A stretch of 64,000 nt of DNA from Escarpia spicata (lineage: Eukaryota; Annelida; Polychaeta; Sabellida; Siboglinidae): the NCBI GenBank assembly GCA_963995525.1, contig OZ023211.1, positions 53,038,228 through 53,102,227 of the forward strand, written 5' to 3'. Positions 1-11,700 of the stretch are shown in pieces (positions within the stretch are counted from its first letter, which is position 1; each line of letters begins with the position of its first letter). Under the pieces are notes generated by a model that was not told the DNA's origin, did no database searches, and worked only from the letters and a program-made list of their open reading frames with translations. The translations under genes were made by a program, and so were the position numbers.

Positions 1-39
1 TTAAGCCATGCCGCAATTAATTCATATACAAATATCCAC

Positions 40-200
40 CACTGTTTATAGCCAGGTGCTCATTCATACAGCTGAGTGAACTGAAGCAATATAGGGTGAA
101 AGAACTTGCCCAAGGTTCAATATAGCAGCACAGGATACGAACCCGGGTTATCTCGATCAAGAGTCCAATGCTCTAGCCACTGCGTCACTGCACTCCACAA
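40..200 (-). repeat. tRNA-Lys-derived SINE with a conserved central domain
   Basis: Read on minus, bases 127-195 look like a tRNA: box A TGACGCAGTGGC, a CTCTTGATC anticodon arm with CTT (Lys), and box B GGTTCGTATCC. The next about 80 bases read TTGGGCAAGTTCTTTC ... CAGCTGTATGAATGAG, like the central CORE/Meta-type domain of widespread animal SINEs. It lies in a TDRD9 intron. Confidence 0.65.
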
Positions 201-545
201 ACTGACACTCACACTGACTGGAACACACAGGTCACTCACACAAACTGAAACACAATGGACACTTACACAAACATAATGGGCATTCACACAAACTGAAACA
301 CAAAGCCACTCACACTAACTGAAATGCAAAGGCCACTCACACTAACTGAAACACAAGACCACTCACACTAACTGAAACGCAAAGGCCATTAACACTAACT
401 GAAACACAATGGCCACTCACACTAACTGCAACACAAAGGCCACTAACTCTAGCTGTAACAAAGGCCAGTCACATAACTGAAACAAGGCCAAACACGCTAA
501 CTGAAACACAAAAGGCCACTCCCACACTAACTGAAACAGTTGTGG
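200..545. repeat. Minisatellite, about 27-bp units
   Basis: About a dozen imperfect units containing ACTCACACTAACTGAAACAC, in the TDRD9 intron left of exon 14. The open frame across it is a by-product of the repeat. Confidence 0.8.
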
Positions 546-615
546 GCCACATTTAGAGTACTGGGCTATCAAGAGAGAGGACGGAGGTTCACTTCCACCT
601 ACTGCCATTTCAAAG
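545..615 (+). repeat. tRNA-like SINE head
   Basis: TAGAGTACTGGGCTATCAAG followed by GGTTCACTTCC resembles an anticodon arm and box B. The left half (box A) is poor, so this is a partial or diverged SINE. Confidence 0.35.
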
Positions 616-771
616 TTGCACAAATTCGTTTGATCCCACTTTGTGTATTACATATATGAGAAGCTTTCTCAAACACCACACACATTAGTACAACAAGAGA
701 TCAAGTGTCATCAGTTAAATATGTGAGTAGAATAGATATTAACAAGACAGTGACTCATCACCCAGACAAAC

Positions 772-869
772 CTGCATCTCCGGCGTGCCATACTCCAGAA
801 TGTAGTCAGCATAGAAACTGCGCGTCACCATCCGGTAGACGCGACCATTCGACACACGACCCGCTCGAC
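772..869 (-). CDS. TDRD9: TDRD9 exon 14 (last exon in window)
   Basis: 98 nt reading (G)RAGRVSNGRVYRMVTRSF to TPEMQ. The acceptor is CTTGTTAG and the donor CAG|GTTTGT. It completes motif VI. The next exon, expected to begin near LRCPL in relatives, is not visible in bases 1-771, so the gene continues to the left. Confidence 0.9.
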
Positions 870-3800
870 CTAACAAGGACAGCGACATCACCACACGTAA
901 CTACACTATTACCATGTGTGTGCATGTTGTCACACACGCAACTACACTGTCACCATATATACATAGGTTATCACACACCCAACGTTTTACACATGCAGCC
1001 TGGTTGTCACACCTTTAAGAAGCTCAATAAATAAATTATCAACAGAACTGAAATCTAAAAAAAAGGGCCAAGAGGCCATGAAGTCCTTTGGACTAATACA
1101 TCTGTATGTGACCCCAGCTGACCAAATGAGTGATAAGCCGAAAAACTTGTAACATTGTTTTCTTACATTCTTGTAAAGGTTTGGTAGGGTGCTTTACACA
1201 GTTTCAAAAATCATGACTGCTACACAAATTGGCGAAGTTATGGAGCATTTAACATGGTAGGGGTCAAAAAGTGAAAATTTAGATAACGGCTGTTGAAGTT
1301 TTACATTATATATGCAAATGGATTGCACGGAAATATTACATGCATGACATTCAAATGTGGCACAGAGTATGTATGTTATGTTGCAATGATACACTGGAAG
1401 TACAAATGTGCTGCTACAAAAACTTATCATGTTATGCCAGATTATGTATAAAACTAAGAGGACAGATTATTTGAGAGCAGAAGGTAGACTCACTGTTTGA
1501 CACAGTTTAAAACCTACATGCAACTGTCCAGTTTAACAGTGTTAGTCGCATAATGCTGTCTGTTGACACAAGCTTCTGCCAGTGACCAATTACAGATTAG
1601 TCACAGTTTCCATCAAACAATAGCAGGCAGAGAATCTTAGCTCTACAGCTGGGTGTAGTAATACACAACCAGATCCACCACTGATTCAAGGTCAAGTAGA
1701 TTAGCTCAATGCACCAACTAAGACAATACACAACATTATTATATAAACATAGCAGCAGACACTCTGACAGTGTGACTGCTGCCTGGCTAAATGGATGCAA
1801 TGGTGTTTTGAAGTTAGTTCTTCTGCCAACTATCCTTTTCACACAAGCTTATAGGTTTAGTGGCTACCAGCACACTACTGAGCCTAAACTACCATGCCGG
1901 TGTGAAAAAACATCCTGATGTATTTGAACTTGAGCCACTAGTAAACTGTCCACCAAGCAGTAGCAGAGCAGTTTTATAATAATAATAATCCACAAGTTAA
2001 ATGGCAGTGATCTTCCTTTTATCATTCATGTGATGTTTATTGTGAGCAGGGCGAACAAATGGTTATCATACGTAGACAGGTATAGAAAGAAACTGACGTT
2101 TTCTATAAAAAGGACACGTTTGCCTAACAATGGCATTTATTTCCTATTGTTGCCGTTTCTGCCCGGCATAAATCAATACTGTTCACTTATTGCACCACGT
2201 CTTGCATTTAGAGGAATAATTGTAATAGAAAATAAAATGTTGTGGTACACATTTTTAAATACATGCAATGATGAGAAACCGGGAATGACTTTTCTGTGGT
2301 CTAAAAATAACTAATTTCAATTAACTTTCTGCTTATATAAAACAACTGCATAAAAATATATATCCATACAAGACACAGACTCTGCATGTGACAGATGTTT
2401 TGGGAAGGGGAATAGTGTTCTGTTCTGTTTCTGGTACAATACACAAAAACTACTGTTAGGGGATAGTCTCAAGGGCCCTTCTCAAAACCACATCACTAGA
2501 TAGTGAAACATTTTGCATTTTGGGGGGGCGGTGTCAGCCTTCTTCTCATGTCATGTAGAGTTACCACAAGGAGAAAACTTGTCTCCTTTGTTATTTGCTA
2601 TTTACCTAAATGATTTTGAACACCGTTAGTCATAATTATAAGGGACTTGACATGGCAGCTGGTGAAATTTACAACAACCTTAATGATGATGACGTAGACA
2701 AATGTATGTTCTACTATATGCTGATGATACTAGAATAATTCAATCAAATATAGATTTCTTGTGTATAGCGGAACTATGTCAACTCTTCTAATAGTTGACA
2801 TTTTGTTGTTTCAGGATGATCCCTTAGAATGTAGGCACAACTGTCCAGGGGTCTAGTGGGCACTGTTTATTGACTCAAGCCTCAGCCAGTGACCAATTAC
2901 AGATTAGTCACACTTTCACCAGCCAGCCACAGTGAGGTGTGACAGATGTTGTGGGAAAAGGGATTAGTTGAATAAAAGGACTGCAAGTATGATAGATCTG
3001 CTGCTACAGTAGACCATTTAGTTAGCAAATTTAGCATTTTAGGGGACCTTTGGTGCCCTTAGAATGATTTAATCAAATACAGATTTATTGTGTACAATGG
3101 CACTACCAGATGAAATGTCTATGCAAAATTTGAGAAAAAGTTACTTAAGAGTTTTTTTTAAGATAGGCAAAATGTGAAAATTTACCAGTTTTTGGGTCCT
3201 TGGAGGCCCTAGGGAGCCCTCAGTATTCAATCAAATAGATTTCTCGTGCATAGTGGCAGTGCCCTAAGATGTCTATGCAAAATTAGAGAAAAAGTTGCTG
3301 AAAGGTTTCTGAGATACGGCAGACGGAGGACGCAGATTGATGGCAATAGTCCCTTGGACCTTCGGCCAAAGGACTAAAAATGGGTAAACTACAGAGTACA
3401 AGAACTCGATCAGTGAAGTTGTCGCTCTGTTCAATCCACTTTATTTTACTGTTTAAGTCTTTCTAGTTTCCATGCAATTCTCTACCATTTTGCAAAGCCC
3501 AATATGTCTGGCTCTACAAGAACTGTGAGGCCATAAAAGAACACCACCCATGTGACCTCCCATGTGACATGTGACCACCCATGTGGCTGTATCCTCACCC
3601 TTCCTCTGTGCCATGTTGGCCTTAGATGCCCACTGCACTTGAAGACTTGTGAAGTTAGTGGCTGCGTCACACTCCAAGTTCTTGGTCAGGCAGAAGTCAA
3701 TCACTGAAGAGAAAATAGTTTTACAGCATTTAAATAGATGATGCTCAACAACTTTAAGGTATCAATTAAACACCTGTCAACTAATGCATATTAAAGAAAA

Positions 3801-6800
3801 TCAAATTCTTTTAGATAAGTTGGAAGCTATTCGTTTTATATCAAATGGGGTGTAACTTTGTATACTTAGGTAATGTTTATACACAACCAACTAGTTTCAG
3901 AATAAAAACACCACATTCAACTGGTCAACCAGAAATTCAGAGAGAAAATAAATCCATCCTTGCTTTTCAGGATTGACAGTCTCAGTACCACTTGGTTTAG
4001 CGATTTGTCAAAACGTGCAAGTCTTGCCGAGTCTGTTATCCAATCATGTTGTTGCCTTTCAAGTTAAGACTTTGGGTTTGTGGCTGATGTTACATGTAAT
4101 GATCAGGAGGTAGACGGAATTAATAGAATGTGCACTACAGCGAAATGTTCCAACTGATAATTTGGATTTTCTTATGTTTCCGTTTTATATGGGGTGCAGG
4201 TTTTGCATGGTTTCTGCAGTCAGTATCGCATCTGGCAAAGACATACACCCACACATACTAGGATGACTACAACTGATTCCGCTAACTTTCGCACACTGCA
4301 TACAACATCTGCCAATGGTAGTGTAGTCAACTACCACTCACGGCTTGCAAGGATGACCAAATGTACCAAAGTAGGTTTGCAGCTGAAGTAAGTTCTCTAT
4401 GTAAACGGCGACGATAATTAATGGGTAAGATCCTCAACAGTGTTGAGGTTGCGTCATGTGTTCAGTTGTGGGAGGCGTACACTCAAGTAGTCGTCCACTC
4501 ACCATATTTGATGTCTGTCACGGTGATGGAACTCTCAGCAATGTTTGTAGACAGAATAATCTTAAACACAGGTAGAAAGGTGTACTTTAATACAATTTAT
4601 GTGTGTGTCTGTGTGTTTGAGTGAATGTGTGTGTATATGATGCGTGAGTGTGCGCTTGTGAGTGTGTGAGTGTATGTGCGAGTGTGTGTGTGTTCGCGTG
4701 CATGCATGTGTGATACGTGCATGAGAGACAAACCTTCCTGCTGCCCTTATAGCTGCCTCGGAACACCCGCACCTGTTCCTCCAGGGTGATGGATGAGTGC
4801 AAGGGTAGGATCACCAGCCTGGGGAAGAATGAACACAAACAGGGTACACACCTCAAGGAGGCTGCATGGCAAACACAGCAGGAAGAGAGACTTGTTATTT
4901 CACTTTCCATGTCTGCCTTTCACATCAAGCTATGTTTGCTGCATGTACATCTCCAGAGCAACATTTCTTATTCTCAGGTTGAAGTAAAAACACAAACCAA
5001 TCCATTGAAACAGACAACTGGTCCTTCACTCCCTTTGAATATTACCACAAATGTGGAGATTATATCATAATTAACATGCTTAAATAAATTTGGTGTAGGA
5101 TTATCATGGTGTAGAATTATCATGACAGGAGAACACATACAGATAAAACTGCACACTTGACAACAACTAAAGTTCATCTTGGACATTACATTGGATTCTT
5201 TCACTCAACTAACGACTCTTCACAGGTAGAAGTGACATACTTCCGCTCTTTTTCGATCTGTCGCAGTAGTTCATCTAAATCGTTGATCTCACCCAGCCCT
5301 GGAACAACCACCGGCGACCAACTGTTTAATGGACACTCAGATAGTTTGGGGGACTTGACTATAGTAATAACAAGGTGGGGGTGGGGTTACAGTCAGGGGG
5401 TGGGGTTAGAGTCAGGGGTTACAGTCAGAGGGTGGGGTTATAGCCAGGTGGTGGTGGGGTTATAGCCAGGTGGGGTTGCAGTCAGGTGGTATGGTTATAG
5501 CCAGGTAAGGTGGGGCTACAGTCAGGTGGTAGGGTTATAGCCAGGTGAGATGGGGTTACAATCAGGTGGGTGGAGCTACAGTCAGGTGGGGGTGGGGTTA
5601 CAGTCAAGTGGGGTAGAGTTACAGTCAGGTAGAGGTTAAGTATTATAGTATGAAGGTGAAAGTGTTATATCACACTTATTACATAATTATACATTTAAAA
5701 CACATGATAACGATCATAGCCATCTAGGCACAGGGTTGGCACGTTTTTCCCACCCTGGTAAATACTGGGTGGGAAATACCGGTAAATACCGTCTTAAGAA
5801 AAACCCTCAACTAGTAGCAAAAACCAGGATAAATGGGAAAACCGTTTAAAAGTATTATATTTGGAGCTGTATTGCAATAAAAGCTACTGTACCATCACCA
5901 GAATGATAATGGACAAACATAACGTAGTTTGACTGAAAACTGCAACAAATAAATAAAGTTGCCTTATTTGCCTCTCTATTGCATAACTGTAGGCTTTGTT
6001 CACCAGTAGCCCCTCTCCCCACTCTGGCAGGGGAGCACTTCTGCTGCCCATCAGCATATATTGCACAACAGACAACAGTTGCCCATGGACCCTTTCAATG
6101 ATGCAGGGCTTCCTGTTCTTTCAAACTGATCTTCCATGACCAATCACTTATAAATGGCTGTTACCGAGTGTTATTGATTAGCATTTTCATGTCACTCCAT
6201 CTTTTGTTGACCATAGGTTGCTGCCAATGAATAGTCTGGCACCAGTTCATTCTCTATTAAAAAGCCTTGAATTTGGTATATGTCACTGTGTATGGACCGA
6301 AATACGTACATGCCAATGTCCAAAGCTCAACATTTCTTTGTTCTTTAACCAGATTGCAAACTGACACCTGAGAATATGAGACAGCACTAGTACAGGCTAT
6401 ATGACTTCATCACCATACTTCTTTAGAAGAAGACCCGGACAGCAGTATTTTGCACTGTCCCTTGTGAGAGTGTCAATGATATTTATTTACTAACTGAATA
6501 TTTTACTCTTTCATGTCATAAATTTCCTGGCATACACAAACACAAGGATTAGGCCTGGACTGGTAACCAGTATTTGCTCTCGATATTAATAATTTTTCCA
6601 ACTGGACTAGGTTTAGTTACAGGAACTAACGAATGTTAATCTCAGTTATGGACTTATTCCCGTTTTAAGAGTTATTCCCGGATATTGGTAAATACCGGTA
6701 TATACCGGGTATTTCCCGCTGCCCTGTCTAAAACCAGTTTTTCCAAGAAACGTGCCAACCCTGTCTAGACAATGTGTCAGCCTCAAATTTGGAACAATAA

Positions 6801-8677
6801 TGAGTGGTGTTTTTGCATGCATACATGTGATGTGTGTATATATGTGGTAGGTGTGCATGCATGTGTGCACAGTGCGCGTGTGTGTGTGCGTGTTTGCTTT
6901 GTGTATATTCAATGTGAATTAAATGACAAACTTCCCACCTGGCAGAAACACTAGGACGGAGCCTCGCTTCAGTGACAATCCACTTTCATCAGCACTGACA
7001 GGAAAAATTATAACACACATTTTGTTAACAATGTGGCATAAATACTAGATAGTTAGCCCAAATCACTATTTTTATACAAGGTGTCAAATACATATTCTAA
7101 CTATAACTGAGCTAGCATATGTATGTGTTCTAATGTTAAAAGTACTCCATCAGTTTGATTGTTTTGTTCCATGCGTTTCAGACTAATTTAGCAAAAATGG
7201 AAACCTAAACTTGTATTCACTGTGACATGTTAGTTTACAAAATTTCTTCAAATTTATGCCACATTGTAAAAAGCATGAAATATTCAGGAAACCATCTTCT
7301 ATGTGTGTTTGTGCATATAATGTAATCTTTTCTTTAACTATACTTGTTACCTAGATATACCCCAAATACATATTTTGAAGCTCTGTCTGGTTGTCATGAC
7401 TACTTCCTCACATGTATATCTATGACAAACCAAAAAAGACAATCAAACATCGACCGCTGCTTTTTTAATAAACATTTTCCAACCTAAAACATACCTATAT
7501 ACGTTTGAGCAAATGCCAAGTTTGTACTTGTACTTTTATACAATGTCTATGACTGCAAGAGCAATAAAACGAATGTACTCCTCACCCGTACTCCTGAGTC
7601 TCGATGATGTCAAGTTGCTTGATGAGTCTTTGCACGAGGTGATGGGACTCAGGCGGGATTCTAGGACTGCCCGGGTCCAGGAGGGGCAGCTGGGGAACAG
7701 GGCAGATGTCTCTTCAAGGGGGTGTCTAGTATGATGTGGGGGATGTTGTGTGTGTGAATGTGTGTTTGGTGTATTGTGTGTGCATGTGTGTGTATGGTGT
7801 GTGTCGTGTGTGTATGGTGTGTGTTGTGTGCGTGTGTGGTGTGTGTTGTGTGTGTGTGTATGGTGTGTGTCGTGTGTGTGTATGTATGGTTTGTGTTGTG
7901 TGTGTATGGTGTGTGTTGTGTGTGTGTGTATGGTGTGTGTCGTGTGTGTATGGTGTGTGTATGGTGTGTGCAATGGTGTGTGTTATGTGTATGTTGTGTG
8001 TGTGTGTGTGTGTATGGTGTGTGTCGTGTGTGTGTGTGTGTGTGTGTATGGTGTGTGTCGTGTTGTGTATGTGTGTGTGTATGTATGGTTTGTGTCGTGT
8101 GTGTGTATGTATGGTTTGTGTCGTGTGTGTATGGTGTGTGTGTGTGTGTGTATGTATGGTTTGTGTCGTGTGTGTGTGTGTATGGTGTGTGTCGTGTGTG
8201 TATGGTGTGTGTATGGTGTGTGCAATGGTGTGTGTTATGTGTATGTTGTGTGTGTGTGTGTGTGTATGGTGTGTGTCGTGTGTGTGTGTTGTGTGTGTGT
8301 GTATGGTGTGTGTCGTGTTGTGTATGTGTGTGTGTATGTATGGTTTGTGTCGTGTGTGTGTATGTATGGTTTGTGTCGTGTGTGTATGGTGTGTGTGTGT
8401 GTATGTGTATGTATGGTTTGTGTCGTGTGTGTGTATGTATGGTTTGTGTTGTGTGTGTATGTATGGTTTGTGTCGTATGTGTGTGTATGTATGGTTTGTG
8501 TCGTGTTTGTGTGTGTATGGTGTATGTTGTGTGTGTATGGTGTGTGTTGTGTGTATGTGTGTGTATGTATGGTTTGTGTCGTGTGTGTGTGTGTGTGTGT
8601 GTATGTATGGTTTGTGTCGTGTGTGTGTGTATGGTGTGTGTCGTGTGTGTATGGTGTGTGTGTATGTATGGTTTGTG

Positions 8678-8751
<74 letters not shown>

Positions 8752-11700
8752 ATGGTTTGTGTCGTGTGTGTGTGTATGGTGTGTGTCGTGTGTGTATGGT
8801 GTGTGTGTATGTATGGTTTGTGTCGTGTGTGTGTGTGTATGTATGGTTTGTGTCGTGTGTGTGTGTATGGTGTGTGTCGTGTGTGTATGGTGTGTGTGTA
8901 TGTATGGTTTGTGTCGTGTGTGTGTGTGTGTGTGTATGTATGGTTTGTGTCGTGTGTGTGTGTATGGTGTGTGTCGTGTGTGTATGTGTGTGTATGGTTT
9001 GTGTTGTGTATGTCTAACACCAACTTTCTACTCAAACCAAAAACTAAAAAACAAATAACAGAAATGCCCCGTGTGACAATTACAATAACAAACATAATAC
9101 ATAATTACCATTATTTATTCTGGTGTATGCTCCATTTTATCATTACAACATGGACGACAAAACCTAAACAGTATTTATACAGAGATATCCACAGATCAAA
9201 CATGCTACACCCAATAAATATATTGATATGCACCAGTACCCATTTGCAAGACTAGGAACAAGCCACTTACATCTCCAAGGGGGTGCAGATCTTCCAGGTA
9301 GTACTCTGACACCGTGAATGACTGCCCCTGCACCATCATGACCGGGGCGGGCTCCAGCACCCCTCGCACTGGCAGTGAGAAGTACTGCGCAAACAGCTGC
9401 GAGTCTATGGTGGCTGACATCAGGATGATCTACAACAAACATACAATGCTAGAGATAATCTGCTTCTAACCTACAACAAACACACAATGATATATACAAG
9501 TCATTAGTTTCTAATTTATAACAAGCACACAATGATATATACAGGTTATTAGTTTCTAATCTATAACAAGCACACAATGATATATACAGGTCATTAGTTT
9601 CTAATCTATAACAAGCACACAATGATATATACAGGTTATTAGTTTCTAATCTATAACAAGCACACAATGATATATACAGGTCATTAGTTTCTAATCTATA
9701 ACAAGCACACAATGATATATATAGGTCATTAGTTTCTAATCTATAACAAGCACACAATGATATATACAGGTCATTAGTTTCTAATCTATAACAAGCACAC
9801 AATGATATATACAGGTCATTAGTTTCTAATCTATAACAAGCACACAATGATATATACAGGTCATTAGTTTCTAATCTACAACAAACATACAATGATATAT
9901 ACAGGTCATTAGTTTCAAATCTATAACAAGCACACAATGATATATACAAGTCATTAGTTTCTAATCTACAATAAACATACAATGATATATACAGGTCATT
10001 AGTTTCTCATCTATAACAAGCACACAATGATATATACAGTCATTAGTTTCTAATCTATAACAAGCACACAATGATATATACAAGTCATTAGTTTCTAATC
10101 TGTAACAAGCACACAATGATATATACAGGTCATTAGTTTCTAATATATAACAAGCACACAATGATATATACAGGTCATTAGTTTCTAATCTATAACAAGC
10201 ACACAATGATATATACAGGTCATTAGTTTCTAATCTATAACAAGCACACAATGATATATACAGGTCATTAGTTTCTAATCTATAACAAGCACACAATGAT
10301 ATATACAGGTCATTAGTTTCTAATCTATAACAAACACACAATGATATAGACAAGTCATTAGTTTCTAATCTACAACAAACATACAATGATATATACAGGT
10401 CATTAGTTTATAATCTATAACAAGCACACAATGATATATACAAGTCATTAGTTTCTAATCTATAACAAGCACACAATGATATACACAGGTCATTCGTTTC
10501 TAATCTATAACAAACACAATGCTAGAGATCATCTGCTTCTAATCTACAACAAACAAACAATGCTATATATCATCTGCTTCTAATCTACAACAAACAAACA
10601 AACAATGCTAGAGATCATCTGCTTCTAATCTACAACAAACAAACAATGCTATATATCATCTGCTTCTAATCTACAACAAACAAACAATGCTAGAGATCAT
10701 CTGCTTCTAATCTGCAACACATACACAACACTAGAGATCATGCTTCTAACCTACAACAAACACAGAATAATAGAGATCATCTGTTTCTAATCTACAATGA
10801 ACAAACAATGCTTGAAATCATCTGCTTCTAATCTACAACAAACTCACTGCAATGCAAGCTTCCTTGACTGGTGAGCCAACCTTTTGCAACTCACTTCCTG
10901 TCAGCGTTAAGTCAGTAGGATATATGGTATAATATTGCCACCATCTGAAGAGCTCTTTTTAAAGGAAAACAAAAGGGAACGCTGTGGTGTTTAGCACCTA
11001 AAAGATTTAGCACAAACTAACCATTTGCATCTACAATCAAAATTTTCAGTTCAGTGGTTTACTCGGAATGTAGTCTTAAAGTGGAAGATTCTAACGAAAT
11101 CTGCGATAACATGTAGACTGCCATCTTACTGATGACGCGTTCATTTGGCCGAAAGCAACCAATAAACGAGCAGCATTAGTTTTGCTGTGTACGACACACT
11201 GTCTTGTGTTGTTCGCGTAGTTGGTTCATGTTCATGGGATGCGGTTCGTTACATTAGTATAAGTTGAGCTTACAGTGAAAACGTGACTTGCAATATGCCA
11301 CACTGCTCTACATACGGTTGTAACAATAGTACAGCAAAGGATAAGGAGCTGTCTTTTTTGTTTCCCTTTGAAACGAGGCAGAAGTGAAATAGTGGATTCA
11401 TAACTGTGGACGGGCTGGTTGGAAGCCTTCGAAATACAACGCACTATGTTCAGATCATTTTGAAGAAACGTGCTTCGAAGGAAATCTATATCGTCAGTTA
11501 ATGACACAAGATCCGACAAAACGTCGCCGACGTCGATGTTTGAAGCCAGGTGCAGTGCCTACGATATTTAGTCACGGACCTCGGCCGTCGAAGCGACGCA
11601 TATTGTCGGTCAAACGCGCCGCCGCTGCGAAATCGATCGCAAAAAGGTTAGTACCGAGTTACTTGGTATCCAATTAAAATCTGTTGACATTTGAGATGCA

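Noticed and set aside
127..195. A functional tRNA-Lys gene
   Set aside because: The acceptor stem does not pair and SINE body sequence follows, so it is a tRNA-derived SINE.
705..1034. 109-codon plus-strand frame
   Set aside because: It is the shadow of TDRD9 exon 14 on the opposite strand plus low-complexity sequence.
7722..7736. CACATCATACTAGAC near TDRD9 exon 8 resembles the end of exon 5
   Set aside because: A single 15-base resemblance without repeat structure or GTAAGT next to it; likely chance.
7736..9255. Long open frames of Cys-Val / His-Thr repeats
   Set aside because: They are translations of a TG minisatellite, open in several frames on both strands, without codon structure.
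9449..10386. Frames with a 15-residue repeat (CACYRLETNDLYISL)
   Set aside because: They come from the 45-bp intronic array. No start context or partner exon. Kept only as a repeat and splice-site observation.
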